A DNA stretch of 64,000 nucleotides from Xenorhabdus bovienii SS-2004. GTDB lineage: Bacteria > Pseudomonadota > Gammaproteobacteria > Enterobacterales > Enterobacteriaceae. Where the stretch lies: contig NC_013892.1 of NCBI RefSeq assembly GCF_000027225.1, positions 1,798,001 through 1,862,000 on the forward strand, read 5' to 3'. Shown piece by piece: positions 1-9,077 of the stretch; the first letter of the stretch is position 1; every line of letters starts with the position of its first letter. The notes under the pieces are model-generated. The model was given only the letters and a program-made list of their open reading frames with translations. It was not told the DNA's origin and made no database searches. The position numbers and the translations under genes were made by a program.

Positions 1-65
1 GTTGTTCGTTAACCGGAAAAACGGGAGATAATGCGATTTCGGACATCACAGTTCCTTAAAACATA

Positions 66-93
66 ATGCCCCGCCGGTTTATTGGCAGGGCAT
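66..93 (-). terminator. Hairpin downstream of the yfjQ-like pseudogene
   Basis: A ten-base stem with one mismatch (atgccccgcc against ggcagggcat) sits just past the stop of the yfjQ-like pseudogene. On the minus strand it is followed by a short T-rich stretch, so it may terminate minus-strand transcripts. The T tract is weak. Confidence 0.4.
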
Positions 94-111
94 GAAAGAT
101 AATTAAAAGGT

Positions 112-911
112 TCATGAAGCAAGCTGCAACATATTCTCAGCCATCACCCACAGAGCACGGTTAAGCTTCACATCACCGTCGATACCTTTAACAGCGCGTG
201 TATGGGCACGTTTGCCTTTGGTGGTTCGTCCAGACAGACCGCCTTTAATCAGGTTTTCCTGAATGCGCTGATAAGTGGTCCACAGGTCGTTACTTTCATC
301 CTGCCAGCGGCGTGGGGATAGGATTTGCGATTCCGTCACCGGCTGATGCTCTTCACCAAAGCGATAGGTTAATGCTGCTTTCGCCATCGCCTGCTGTGCT
401 GGCGGCGATAACATTAGCGATTGCATGGCATCGCGCTTCTCTTCTACTCGGTCAAATATCCCCAGTACTTCGTAAGCCCCTTCAATGACTTTCTCCACCA
501 CATTGCCTTTATGCGGCACCCGCAAATCAGTCCATTTTGGCAAACCGATCTAAATAGCCCCGGCAGCATTTGGTATGAACTGGAGCCGTCATGACTGTTA
601 AGCAAAATAATTTCCGGTACTTGTTTGCCAGTAATCTGTCCTTCACGCCGCAGGCGCAACATGTGCTTCGTATGTTCGCGTTTGCTCTGGTCACGTACTC
701 GGGTCTGGCATGCAAAGAAAGGCTGGAAACCTTCACGTTGCAAGTTATCTAGCAGGGTGATGGTTGGGATGTAAGTGTATCGGTCGCTGCGGGATTCATG
801 CTTTTCTTCGCTGAACACACTCGGCACATAATGCGCCAGTTCGTCGTGAGTTAATGGGCGGTCGCGGCGTACAACATTAACCGCACCAAAGCGGCTGGCT
901 AATCGGGTCAT
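112..911 (-). pseudogene. yfjQ: DUF932 / YfjQ-like protein, broken by a small internal deletion
   Basis: The two halves of a DUF932 protein (YfjQ/YafZ type, about 273 residues, typical of CP4-57-like islands) lie in different frames. The N-terminal half reads from 911 (MTRLASRFGAVNVVRRDRPL) to about 520 and ends at NGLICG. The C-terminal half continues in another frame from about 525 (VPHKGNVVEKVIEGAYEV) to the stop at 112. Comparison with remembered YfjQ suggests that about 20 bases are missing at the junction, a length not divisible by three, so the gene is inactivated. The molecular function of this family is unknown. The neighbours (yfjR-, yfjS/T- and yfjP-like) match the CP4-57 order. 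Confidence 0.75.
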
Positions 912-945
912 GATTAATTCCTTTTTTGGAGATTAAAAACGAAGA

Positions 946-973
946 GGCCATGCTTCCCAAAGGAGGCATGGCC
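946..973 (-). terminator. Hairpin terminator after the yfjT-like gene
   Basis: An 8-bp perfect stem (ggccatgc / gcatggcc) is followed on the minus strand by a T-rich run. It lies between the stop of the 1008-1466 gene and the start of the DUF932 pseudogene, so it probably ends the small secreted-protein transcript. Confidence 0.55.
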
Positions 974-1007
974 CGTAAGATGGTGGGATGGTTACTTATA
1001 AGAAATG

Positions 1008-1466
1008 TTAACCAGCGATATTTCTGCAACCGCTGAGGTCATCCAGCTCTTTTTCTGTATTCTTAATACCAGGAGTAAAACTTCCTACTTTTTTATCATT
1101 AACATAAACATCGAACGTTGCGGCGTGACCAAGGGCATCAATAAACTGAATCCAGGCGTTATCCCCATTTCGCCAGCCCAGCGATGCAGGTAACGGGAAC
1201 TGTTGATCATCGGTCACAACCGTTATTGTTGTTTTGTCATCGCGTGAGTCCAAGCGAGTACCGTCAGGTAGGTCGATGAGTACATTGTGCTGTAGGATAT
1301 TCTGCTCATCCGGATTCATGGTGCAGTTAAGGTTAAAAACGACATTTTCCGGGCTGATGATCAGGTATTCAGTTATGCCCTGACCAAAGCCACTGGCCCA
1401 CATATTAGGAACCGCAAAAGAGGTAATAGGGAATAACAATATGGTAAAAATAGATAGTCTTTTCAT
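1008..1466 (-). CDS. Small secreted protein, YfjT-like
   Basis: The product is 152 residues with a clear N-terminal signal peptide (MKRLSIFTILLFPITSFA), followed by a mature domain with two cysteines (in NLNCTMNP and DDLSGCRN) that could form a disulphide. The ATG at 1466 is preferred over the in-frame TTG at 1472; an AAGG lies upstream. The sequence (PNMWASGFGQG near the mature start) and the position beside yfjR/yfjQ-like genes resemble the YfjT proteins of CP4-57 islands. It is probably periplasmic and its function is unknown. It follows the 1491-1964 gene closely and is probably cotranscribed with it. Confidence 0.65.
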   Translation of the reverse strand: MKRLSIFTILLFPITSFAVPNMWASGFGQGITEYLIISPENVVFNLNCTMNPDEQNILQHNVLIDLPDGTRLDSRDDKTTITVVTDDQQFPLPASLGWRNGDNAWIQFIDALGHAATFDVYVNDKKVGSFTPGIKNTEKELDDLSGCRNIAG

Positions 1467-1490
1467 ATCCAAACCTTAATTCATTATAAT

Positions 1491-1964
1491 TTATTTTGAG
1501 TCAGGCCATTTATAACGGAAGACTTCTTTTCCATTATACGGTCCGACCATGTCATCAAATTGAGGTCTTTTACTATTAGGTCTAAAGGTTACTTTCATGC
1601 CGGGACTGCACAGTTCCTTGACTGTCACATTAAGTTTAGCATCAGCAGTAATGGTATAACCCGTTGCAATATAATCAGTTAGGATATTCTTGTCACCAGG
1701 ATTGATCCATCCCCAAACACCAGCTTCGCAATCTTTTAAAGGGGCAGAACGTATCAAGATAAACCCACCTGACGCATCAATTTCAGTTGCTTTGCACATT
1801 TTTCTCACCTGCTGATAAGCATTGCACCAAAACCTGTTGCCATCCTTATTGTTGACTGCGGCAGGTAATACACCTTTATAAAGGCTGGATGCCTCCGCTA
1901 ATTTTGATGTAATTATTCCAGCAGCGATCCCAGATATTAATAACAATAACTTTGTTTTTTTCAT
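1491..1964 (-). CDS. Small secreted hypothetical protein (possibly YfjS-like)
   Basis: The product is 157 residues. An N-terminal hydrophobic segment after MKKTK looks like a signal peptide cleaved near KLAEA. The mature part has four cysteines (FWCNAYQQ, KMCKATE, LKDCEAG, KELCSPG), which suits an exported disulphide-bonded protein. I do not recognise a family. The place in the island next to the YfjT-like gene corresponds to yfjS in CP4-57, but this is positional inference. The start has a GGACAATG context upstream. Confidence 0.6.
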   Translation of the reverse strand: MKKTKLLLLISGIAAGIITSKLAEASSLYKGVLPAAVNNKDGNRFWCNAYQQVRKMCKATEIDASGGFILIRSAPLKDCEAGVWGWINPGDKNILTDYIATGYTITADAKLNVTVKELCSPGMKVTFRPNSKRPQFDDMVGPYNGKEVFRYKWPDSK

Positions 1965-1984
1965 TTCATTGTCCTTTTATTTGG

Positions 1985-2674
1985 TTAAATATTGTTGGTA
2001 CTAAAGGAAGATATAACGTCTTCGATACACTGAAAGTGTGGTAGTGCCTGAAGAAAATCGGGACGAGAAAGAATTTCGCGCACAGCCATATCCGGGGCAA
2101 AACTGTCCTTATTAAGCGTGACAGCCCGTATATCCGCCAGAGGAAACACGGCGATCCGGGCCTGATGCTCACCGGTCAGATACCACTCACGGTCACGCAA
2201 TACCAGACGATAGGGAGCGAGTCCCGTGCAGCGGCAACCATTACCCAGTAGTGTCACCCTCCGATGTTCCGAAACTGCACTCACCAGTCTGGTAAATACG
2301 CCGAGGTCTGGTGATTGCAATAGTGAATCCCCGTTCCAAATAAGGCATGGAGACTCACCCGGCCCGCTCAGAAGTGAACTGACCAGATGGTTGTCCATAT
2401 CAGGAAACAGCGCTTCAACACCCGACTGACGAGCAAACGTCATCACCGCCAGCTCTCTCTGTCGACCTCCGGACAGCAAGCGACACTGACCTTTGCGATA
2501 CTCCAGATCCAGATACATCAGACGTTCCCGAAAGTCCCGGCGCAGGGTACGAACCGACACACCAAATTCAGTTGCCAGCTTTCGCAAATCCAGAGTTTCA
2601 CCCGCCACCAGGCGGCTGATAATTAACGACAGCCTGACGGCAAGCCGGTCATGACGGCGTTCAGCCTGAGTCAT
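1985..2674 (-). CDS. yfjR: WYL-domain transcriptional regulator, YfjR-like
   Basis: The product is 229 residues. The N-terminus is a DeoR/WYL-type helix-turn-helix (LRKLATEFGVSVRTLRRDFRE, residues about 30-50). The C-terminal WYL-like sensor has LAPYRLVLRDREWYLTGEHQ around residues 155-175. The order and sequence match YfjR of CP4-57-like islands. It is probably a DNA-binding regulator whose ligand or target is unknown. The upstream region is interrupted by the IS982 copy at 2702-3689, which inserted only about 30 bp before the start codon and may have replaced or removed the native promoter. Confidence 0.75.
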   Translation of the reverse strand: MTQAERRHDRLAVRLSLIISRLVAGETLDLRKLATEFGVSVRTLRRDFRERLMYLDLEYRKGQCRLLSGGRQRELAVMTFARQSGVEALFPDMDNHLVSSLLSGPGESPCLIWNGDSLLQSPDLGVFTRLVSAVSEHRRVTLLGNGCRCTGLAPYRLVLRDREWYLTGEHQARIAVFPLADIRAVTLNKDSFAPDMAVREILSRPDFLQALPHFQCIEDVISSFSTNNI

Positions 2675-2701
2675 GAGACAGGTTCTCCAGTAATATAATT
2701 A

Positions 2702-3689
2702 ACCTGAATTCTGGTTAAGCCGTCACTAAGACATCCTTTTCCGAGTGGATAATATTCAGTGACGGTTTATTCTTTTTCAGGCAATAAGCAATCAGTCCGC
2801 CCAAAACAGTCAACATGAGCCCTTGTAGACTACGATGGCGTGAGTGCTCTATTTGAGAGATATTTTTTAATTGGTCATTAATCGTTTCTATAATAAAACG
2901 CTTTGATAACATCATATTATCCCATGCACTGAGGGCTTTAGCTTTCATGTTATGCCGCTTTTTGGTGATGAACGTCACCCCTGTCTCCGCTAAAGTATCC
3001 ACAAGGGATTGGCTGATATAGCCTTTATCTCCGTAAAGAGAACCGGTTAATCCTTTTGCTAATTCATGCACTGGCTCGCGGTCATCCACATTGCCTGGCG
3101 TGAGTTTGGCTGCCATAATTTCCCCTTGATGATTGACTATCAGATGCAGCTTAAACCCGTAAAACCAGCCCATCGTACTTTTCCCCCGTTTCGCTACCCC
3201 GTCAAAAACTTTATGGCGTGGAATACGAATATTATGGCAAACACGGAGATGAGTAGAATCGATAAAAGCGAGTCCTGTGGGTTTTCCTTTTAGATGGGTC
3301 AAATAGCTACAAAGAGGAACTAAAACAGAGGAAGCCATCCCGATAAAACGGGTGTAACTGAGTAAGACCGGAAAATCGTTGCGGTGGTATTGCCAAATGA
3401 GCCCCAAATAAAATGTTTTGAAATTACGGTGATTTGACATATGAAAAAAAATCAGAATGGTCATGATCTCACTGACACTCATGCGCCCATAACGGCGGCG
3501 TTGTCTGTGTCCGTTCTCGATACACTGTTGTTCCCACTGTGGAATGAAAATACGACAAAAATCGTCGACATCACAAAAAAGTTCAACGAATTTATCCATG
3601 CCTGTTCCTTATTAGATCGTTTTTTTCTTGGTCGAAAATTCTGATCTTGGAACAGGCACTTAGTTCAATTTTTTATCCAGAATTCAGGT
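2702..3689 (-). mobile_element. IS982-family insertion sequence
   Basis: About 988 bp bounded by inverted repeats reading acctgaattctgg inward from both sides. Short direct repeats taatta (2696-2701 and 3690-3695) flank it and look like the target duplication. It holds one intact transposase. Confidence 0.85.
2715..3599 (-). CDS. IS982-family transposase
   Basis: The 294-residue DDE transposase has the IS982/IS4-type C-terminal fold. Acidic residues are visible in FIDSTHLRVC (residue about 130) and YGDKGYISQ (residue about 195), with a later glutamate in RFIIETINDQLKN. Length is normal for the family and the frame is intact, so the element may still be mobile. Confidence 0.9.
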   Translation of the reverse strand: MDKFVELFCDVDDFCRIFIPQWEQQCIENGHRQRRRYGRMSVSEIMTILIFFHMSNHRNFKTFYLGLIWQYHRNDFPVLLSYTRFIGMASSVLVPLCSYLTHLKGKPTGLAFIDSTHLRVCHNIRIPRHKVFDGVAKRGKSTMGWFYGFKLHLIVNHQGEIMAAKLTPGNVDDREPVHELAKGLTGSLYGDKGYISQSLVDTLAETGVTFITKKRHNMKAKALSAWDNMMLSKRFIIETINDQLKNISQIEHSRHRSLQGLMLTVLGGLIAYCLKKNKPSLNIIHSEKDVLVTA

Positions 3690-3879
3690 TAATTAGCTGA
3701 AAATTAAAAATTTATTCTAACGAACGGATGGGACAGGGTATGGACACAAGAAGACGTATTTTTTACTGTTGCTGAAATCAGCCTTGATGGGGTGTAAAGA
3801 GGAAACTTTAGAAATTCAGTAGCTTATAAACCTCAGAATGGACAGGGTGTGTCCTGAATATAATGGCAGGTAAGCCAGC

Positions 3880-4755
3880 TCAGAAGAAAAACCAGTCCCA
3901 AACGGCACGGGCAACGGATACCACTGCCTCACGGATAGTACGAATAACCGTTTTTAGTGGCACGGGAATAAATGATGCCGCTTCCGCAGAATCAAACACC
4001 TCCCCGATCGCATTACCAAAGCCCTCACGAGCCTGCTTTTTTACCAGTTCACCGCATAACCTCCCGTGCAGTTGTGTCGCCAATGGGCTGGTGGCTCGGT
4101 CTGGCAGGTAGCACATCATCGTTTCTACCATTGATGGCAGATTCCATTCTGTTCTCGCTGAGACAGCGCACACCGGATGGAGTGGTGAAAATAACTGACG
4201 AATGGATGCCAGCCTGGCCTCAATATTCACCCACTGGTGCGGTGATGGTGCATTGCCGGTGACATACCACTCATGGCTTGGCTCGATTTTGTCAACCTGA
4301 TTAACGACAAACAGTACCCGTTGTTGGTAGCCAGTCATCACTCGCCGGTAGAAGCGTTCATCCACAGAGAAGGCCCGATCATCGGCTTTGATAACCCACA
4401 AGATGAGATCCAGCTCGGGGAGAATATTGCGATATAGAGATTCATATTCTTTATCCCGTTGCTCACTCTCACCTACTCCGGGGAGGTCTATCAGTATCAG
4501 GCTATGTTCACCTTTTCTCAGGCGAAATCGCAGTACGTCACGGGTGCAGGCGTGGACGTCACTGATGGGCGTAACCTCCCCCTGGAAAAGCGCATTACAC
4601 AGAGATGATTTTCCCGCGCCTGTTTTGCCCATGATCCCGATGACTGGTTCGTAGTGAGTGAGCTTTTGAATATGGTCAAGAATATGTTTGCCAATGGCAT
4701 GGGGGAGTGAAGCCAGCGGTTTCTCGATGGCCTGCAGACCTTCTGATTTTTTCAT
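3880..4755 (-). CDS. yfjP: YfjP/YeeP-family GTPase
   Basis: The 291-residue Era/TrmE-like GTPase has all G motifs: G1 GKTGAGKSS (about 43-51), G2 threonine in ACTRD, G3 DLPGVGES, G4 NQVDK and G5 VSA. The C-terminus is hydrophobic (residues about 255-291), suggesting membrane association. Length matches E. coli YfjP, a CP4-57 backbone gene. In CP4-57 it precedes yfjQ/yfjR; here IS982 separates them. Its function is not established. Confidence 0.85.
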   Translation of the reverse strand: MKKSEGLQAIEKPLASLPHAIGKHILDHIQKLTHYEPVIGIMGKTGAGKSSLCNALFQGEVTPISDVHACTRDVLRFRLRKGEHSLILIDLPGVGESEQRDKEYESLYRNILPELDLILWVIKADDRAFSVDERFYRRVMTGYQQRVLFVVNQVDKIEPSHEWYVTGNAPSPHQWVNIEARLASIRQLFSPLHPVCAVSARTEWNLPSMVETMMCYLPDRATSPLATQLHGRLCGELVKKQAREGFGNAIGEVFDSAEAASFIPVPLKTVIRTIREAVVSVARAVWDWFFF

Positions 4756-4781
4756 GAAACGACCTCAGACAGAAAAACAAA

Positions 4782-4809
4782 ACCCCCGAGCCAGGAAGGC
4801 TTCGGGGGT
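4782..4809 (-). terminator. GC-rich terminator upstream of yfjP
   Basis: The stem acccccga-gcc / ggc-t-tcgggggt has a one-base bulge and a 5-base loop. On the minus strand it is followed by a T-rich run (ttttgttttt). It could end a minus-strand transcript from the CBASS side, or act as an attenuator in the yfjP leader, since it lies about 30 bp before the yfjP start. Confidence 0.6.
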
Positions 4810-5014
4810 GATTCGTTAGGATAATATGTGTCTGAGATTATTTTAAATGTCGGTATCTCTGAATCGGTATCCAGGCGATTGAACCGTTATTCTTGGTTAG
4901 TTGCATTAGTAGCTGGAGCGAGATGAATCAATGGATTTTGCATACAAACGCCTTCATTTCCACTAAGCTCTAAAAATAAATTTCACCCACATTCAACAAG
5001 TTGATTAACCCGCC

Positions 5015-5575
5015 ATGAGAAAATCTGAGGTTTATATTTCAGTCGATGTCGAAACATCAGGACCTGTGCCCGGAGTATTCAGCCTCCTTTCCATCGGAGC
5101 GTGTCTGGTACATCAGGCTGAAGTAGCTATATACCTTGAATTACAACCTGACAGTCCCGAGCACGATCCTGAATCTCTTGCTGTAACCGGGTTAGATCTA
5201 ATGCAACTTGAACAGGACGGGCTTCCCCCTTCAGCAGCAATGCATCAATTTAAAGTATGGATAGAAAGCGTCATTGATCCGGGACAGAAAGCGATTTTTG
5301 TGGGGCTCAATACCCCTTTTGATTGGTCATTTATCAATTATTACTTCTACAAATATGTCGGAATCAATCCTTTTGGTTTTACCGCAATAGATATAAAAGC
5401 ATATTTCATGGGTGCCTACGGATACAGCTGGTCCGAAACAAAATCATCCCATATGTCAGCCATTCTGAAACCTTGCACTAAGCCAAACCACAATGCGCTT
5501 GAAGATGCTCGCTTTCAGGCCGAATTGTTTGCCCTAATGCTTGCCAGGCAAACCGGAGATATTCGCTCAGGTTAA
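5015..5575 (+). CDS. DEDDh 3'-5' exonuclease next to CBASS (Cap18-like)
   Basis: The 186-residue DnaQ/RNase T-type exonuclease has the metal-binding set visible. Motif I is DVETSG (D10, E12), motif II is NTPFDWSFIN (D at about 104) and motif III is HNALEDARF (H about 158, D about 163), giving the DEDDh signature. It probably degrades nucleic acid in the cytoplasm. 3'-5' exonucleases are known accessory genes of some type II CBASS loci (cap18). Here the gene converges on cap3, and the two stop codons overlap (5572-5575). The membership in the defence system is inferred from position; the nuclease family is clear. Confidence 0.8.
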   Translation: MRKSEVYISVDVETSGPVPGVFSLLSIGACLVHQAEVAIYLELQPDSPEHDPESLAVTGLDLMQLEQDGLPPSAAMHQFKVWIESVIDPGQKAIFVGLNTPFDWSFINYYFYKYVGINPFGFTAIDIKAYFMGAYGYSWSETKSSHMSAILKPCTKPNHNALEDARFQAELFALMLARQTGDIRSG

Positions 5576-6063
5576 TCTGCGCCATTTATCCTCAAAGCTT
5601 CAATACAGGTTCCCGCTCTGATAGACCAGGCTTTAACGCCTTCTGGTGAAAGTGAAGTCCCCACTATGACAGCTATGGGGTAGGGTAGCTCTTGGGCATA
5701 ACGTTGAGCAAAGCGTGCGAAACTCAAAATATCAGTGGAAGAAATCTGCGGGATAACTTGTGGATGTGTATGCCAGTAGCCTACCAGACGTAGGCCTTGG
5801 TCATTCGCGTTTTCAATCTCTTCTCTGCAACGTTTAGCATCCAGCTCCAACCAGGTCCTTCCAGCTCTATCGGCATAATGGGGAACAGTTGCAAAAGACA
5901 GCAACATGCCGGAAGGGTAAGTGGGGTCGACGAACAGTTGCCCACCTTTTTCTGTAGAAGAGTTATTCTGTCTGTAGCTGGAAAAGACATCGGATACTGA
6001 CCGGGAAACCATCAGCTCAGTTTCTATCCCAGGCCATATCCAGTGCCATACTGGGCCGCTCAT
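5572..6063 (-). CDS. cap3: CBASS Cap3, JAMM/Mov34 isopeptidase
   Basis: The 163-residue JAB/MPN metalloprotease has the JAMM motif: E38 (TEKGGQLFV) and HTH at residues 98-100 followed by S108 and D111. In type II CBASS, Cap3 removes the CD-NTase from the conjugates made by Cap2 and so sets the level of primed enzyme. The start overlaps the cap2 stop by four bases, so the two are translationally coupled. It is the last gene of the operon, and its 3' end overlaps the convergent exonuclease gene. Confidence 0.9.
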   Translation of the reverse strand: MSGPVWHWIWPGIETELMVSRSVSDVFSSYRQNNSSTEKGGQLFVDPTYPSGMLLSFATVPHYADRAGRTWLELDAKRCREEIENANDQGLRLVGYWHTHPQVIPQISSTDILSFARFAQRYAQELPYPIAVIVGTSLSPEGVKAWSIRAGTCIEALRINGAD

Positions 6064-7835
6064 ATATTATTTTTCTCAGATTCGGGCCAGCCTCGCTCCA
6101 GAACACTCAGGATTGTTCCTTCAGGAAGTTCTGGTCCTAGATATTTCCCGCCACTCAACACTGCATCCTGAGGACGGTAAAGACTGGTCACCCACGCAGG
6201 GCCATGCTGATGCGTGTTCAGAAATCTTATGGCTGCTTGTGCTACCATGGCCGCAATATTAGTCATCCCAGCCGAACCACCGGGAATAAAACTTTCCCCA
6301 CATGCCGGGAGTGGAATAACACCGCCCTCAGGCCAGTTTGTATAACGGTGAATAAAATCACCGTTATCGCTAAACAGGTATCGGCCATCATGTGCCCCTT
6401 GAGGAGCAATTAAGGCATGTCCAACCAGAGTATGTGGTTCGCTCCATCCCTGTAATAGACCCCAGGTCGCACCTTCTGCTTTTTTTGTCCACAGTGCAAC
6501 TTCCGATTCCCAGTCTGCTGTAGTGACAATAATTAAATCTGCCTTTTCAAAAATCTCCGGCTTTAACTCCATAATAAATTGTGCATAAGTATTGAATGCG
6601 GCTACATCAATAGTCGGTAAATCCCGAGTGAGCCTGTACTGTAATGCCTGCGCCTTTGGTTTCCCAAGATCATCAGCCCCAAGTATATGTCTGCCCAAAT
6701 TCGCTGATTCGAGATTATCTGGATCGATCAGCGTCAGTTGCTTCAGACCAGCTCTTACCAGTTGCGACGCCACTGCCCCACCCAAAGAACCAACTCCGAC
6801 AAAAACAACATGCGCAGTTTCAAGCCCTTTTATTTCATTACTTAGGTCACGAGAATGGATATCTGCACGGTCAATTACATTCAGGCCGGATGAACGAATA
6901 CATTCCGGTAACTCACCTGAGGCCCGGACAGGCTTACGGCGTGAAGCCCTGAGTCCAAGCTTCGGTCCTCGATCGGTATTATGCCGACGAGCATAGAGGT
7001 TCAGTGTGTAAACTGGTGATCCATTATTCCCAGGTAATTCAAGGATGATCCACCTTGCTACCATTGAGCTGCTCTTCTCAAACCAGTCAGATAACTTTTG
7101 TGCGTCGCCCTCGGATATATGAGGCAGCAACCATGCAATCAAACCCTTTGGTGTGGGAAATTTGATATCAGGGTAGCTCTCCAGTTTTATATAGAACCCT
7201 GCCGCCATGGGTGACCGAACTGTTACAGTTCGCCCGGTCATTCGTTTGAAGTGCTTCTTGATAGCCTCCACGTCAGACGACAACCAGACGGTTTCTTTCC
7301 CGGAGGGTATGAGATATCGCGGATCGCTAACAGCAAAAAGCTCTGAAGCCTCTATTGGACGACCCAGCAGAATAAGGTCCTGTAAAGACTTACCATGCTG
7401 TCGAATCCAGTATGATGTAATTTCGTTCTGAAATTCAGCCTTTCTCCGCTCAGCATCACTTCCCATCAATGACAATGAAAGGATACTCGTCAGCCGTGAA
7501 ATACTGTCCCGAACAATGCTTGCAGGGGAGCCTGTAATAGGGCGTTCTTTAAAACCATGAAGACATAACCCGGACTCCATGGCGTGAGGCCAGAGAAGCC
7601 AGGGCGAAGGCTCAACGTGGAGCCGCAGGGATTCGGAAGGAAAATTGTTGGGAAAACCAATATACAGTTTCCGCTCTTCACCCGCGCAATCAATCGGCAA
7701 AGGAAAGCAAAATGCCGCAGCTTCTCCAGCCCGCACACTGGCGGGCTGGAGCATTCCTGAGGTGTCACCATTTCCGAGAATTTCCCTCAGAGCGGCTATT
7801 CCCTGCTGAAGTGGAGTATCTGTTAGTTCAGCCAA
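6060..7835 (-). CDS. cap2: CBASS Cap2, E2-E1 ubiquitin-ligase-like fusion
   Basis: The 591-residue protein has an N-terminal E2-like domain with the candidate catalytic Cys91 (ESGLCLHGF). Its C-terminal ThiF/E1 domain has the nucleotide-binding GVGSLGG (347-353) and D371/D373 in LIDPDNLES, and a candidate adenylation-linked catalytic Cys512 in LPACGES. In type II CBASS this enzyme activates the C-terminal glycine of the CD-NTase and conjugates it to targets, which primes signalling. The neighbouring CD-NTase ends in glycine, as needed. The start overlaps the end of the CD-NTase gene by eight bases. Confidence 0.9.
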   Translation of the reverse strand: MAELTDTPLQQGIAALREILGNGDTSGMLQPASVRAGEAAAFCFPLPIDCAGEERKLYIGFPNNFPSESLRLHVEPSPWLLWPHAMESGLCLHGFKERPITGSPASIVRDSISRLTSILSLSLMGSDAERRKAEFQNEITSYWIRQHGKSLQDLILLGRPIEASELFAVSDPRYLIPSGKETVWLSSDVEAIKKHFKRMTGRTVTVRSPMAAGFYIKLESYPDIKFPTPKGLIAWLLPHISEGDAQKLSDWFEKSSSMVARWIILELPGNNGSPVYTLNLYARRHNTDRGPKLGLRASRRKPVRASGELPECIRSSGLNVIDRADIHSRDLSNEIKGLETAHVVFVGVGSLGGAVASQLVRAGLKQLTLIDPDNLESANLGRHILGADDLGKPKAQALQYRLTRDLPTIDVAAFNTYAQFIMELKPEIFEKADLIIVTTADWESEVALWTKKAEGATWGLLQGWSEPHTLVGHALIAPQGAHDGRYLFSDNGDFIHRYTNWPEGGVIPLPACGESFIPGGSAGMTNIAAMVAQAAIRFLNTHQHGPAWVTSLYRPQDAVLSGGKYLGPELPEGTILSVLERGWPESEKNNI

Positions 7836-9075
7836 GGCGTCCCACCGGTTTCACGTTTACCTGAGACCGGCTACTGCCCGTCGCACTCCCGAAAAGTGCG
7901 CCCATTGAGGCTGCATTCCGGGTTACCCCCGCAGCTCGACCCGGCATTGTCCAACTTGCTGGGACCTGCGAATTAATCTCATCAACAAATGCACGCCCGA
8001 TGCCAAAATTTTCCTTAACTGCCAAGGCGAAGGAATCTGTGGAGGAATAATTCTGAAGCCCAAGATTCACGGCTTGACTGGCGTTTTCATGCCAGTCATA
8101 GAAAGCCCGACGATAAAATGGGCCTTCCCCTGGACGATTCCACTTCTCAGCAAAATTCTCACCGCTATCTCGCGGATTACAAATCATATATTCGTGGCCG
8201 TTGAGTCGAATAAATTGCGGCATTATGCGCACAATCTCAATGATAGCCTCCAGAGGCGTAAAAGGCCGCTGTTGAGATTGTTTCACCACGTCCAGATACG
8301 CGTGAGTTGCCAGCGTTGTGATTACTGCAGATATTGGGCGATTCTTTTCATTTTTCGTCCGGATAGCCCATTCATCGCGATGACGTTTCAGCAGTTTAAT
8401 ACTAGCACGCAGCGGATCCTCCTTCTGATAATCTCCATACTCGGGTAGAGGCTCCTGGGTAGCAGAATCCGCTGTCGCAAAACTTTTGTTAAGCGCAACA
8501 TAACTTTCGAGCATAACTTCCAGGCTGGAAGCATGATGGAGCCAGTCGGAATAAGGAATGGGGCTACTTGCCTTCCATCCGAGCTCACGATCGGGAACTT
8601 CAAGCATGCCAAGCCCGTTATCCTGTTCATTCCAGAAGCAGGCACGTGCCGGGGTGACATCGATATGAAAACCGGGGTTTTGATCGGCGTAAACGATTCT
8701 TACACCGCGACGAAGTTGTTGGATATCCCCCTGTACCCGGCTTCCCTCTTTAAAACGCTTTTCGATCGCGTTTAATACTCTTCCTGCATCCACGCCTTTG
8801 GCATGTGGCAACCAGACAATAGCATCCGCATCGATAGTCCCCAAGTCAGCTGGAGCATCGGGTACCGGATTTATAGTTGTTTTTAGCCGCATTGACCCCT
8901 GAGGAAAAATATGAGCTTCAGCAAGAAGAGGATCGTCAGATGCAGAAAGGATGCTCTGCAATTGGTCATAACGACCATTGATCTTCTCGTACTGAGGTTC
9001 TGATAGCGAGATTTTTCTTGCTGCGCGAAGGAGAAAATACTCCCAGCTGCTACGTTTCGTTTGTTCATTGTTCAT
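7828..9075 (-). CDS. CBASS CD-NTase (cyclic oligonucleotide synthase)
   Basis: The 415-residue cGAS/DncV-like nucleotidyltransferase has a GS motif at residues 60-61 (FPQGSMRLKTT). Catalytic aspartates are D82 and D84 in DADAIVWLP and D139 in FHIDVTPA. On phage infection it should make a cyclic nucleotide that activates the SAVED effector encoded just upstream. The C-terminus KPVGRLG ends in glycine, the residue joined to targets by Cap2. The ATG at 9075 is chosen because AGGAG lies eight bases upstream; a GTG at 9078 is possible. The stop of cap5 lies directly upstream. The clade cannot be set by eye. Confidence 0.9.
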   Translation of the reverse strand: MNNEQTKRSSWEYFLLRAARKISLSEPQYEKINGRYDQLQSILSASDDPLLAEAHIFPQGSMRLKTTINPVPDAPADLGTIDADAIVWLPHAKGVDAGRVLNAIEKRFKEGSRVQGDIQQLRRGVRIVYADQNPGFHIDVTPARACFWNEQDNGLGMLEVPDRELGWKASSPIPYSDWLHHASSLEVMLESYVALNKSFATADSATQEPLPEYGDYQKEDPLRASIKLLKRHRDEWAIRTKNEKNRPISAVITTLATHAYLDVVKQSQQRPFTPLEAIIEIVRIMPQFIRLNGHEYMICNPRDSGENFAEKWNRPGEGPFYRRAFYDWHENASQAVNLGLQNYSSTDSFALAVKENFGIGRAFVDEINSQVPASWTMPGRAAGVTRNAASMGALFGSATGSSRSQVNVKPVGRLG

Positions 9076-9077
9076 CA

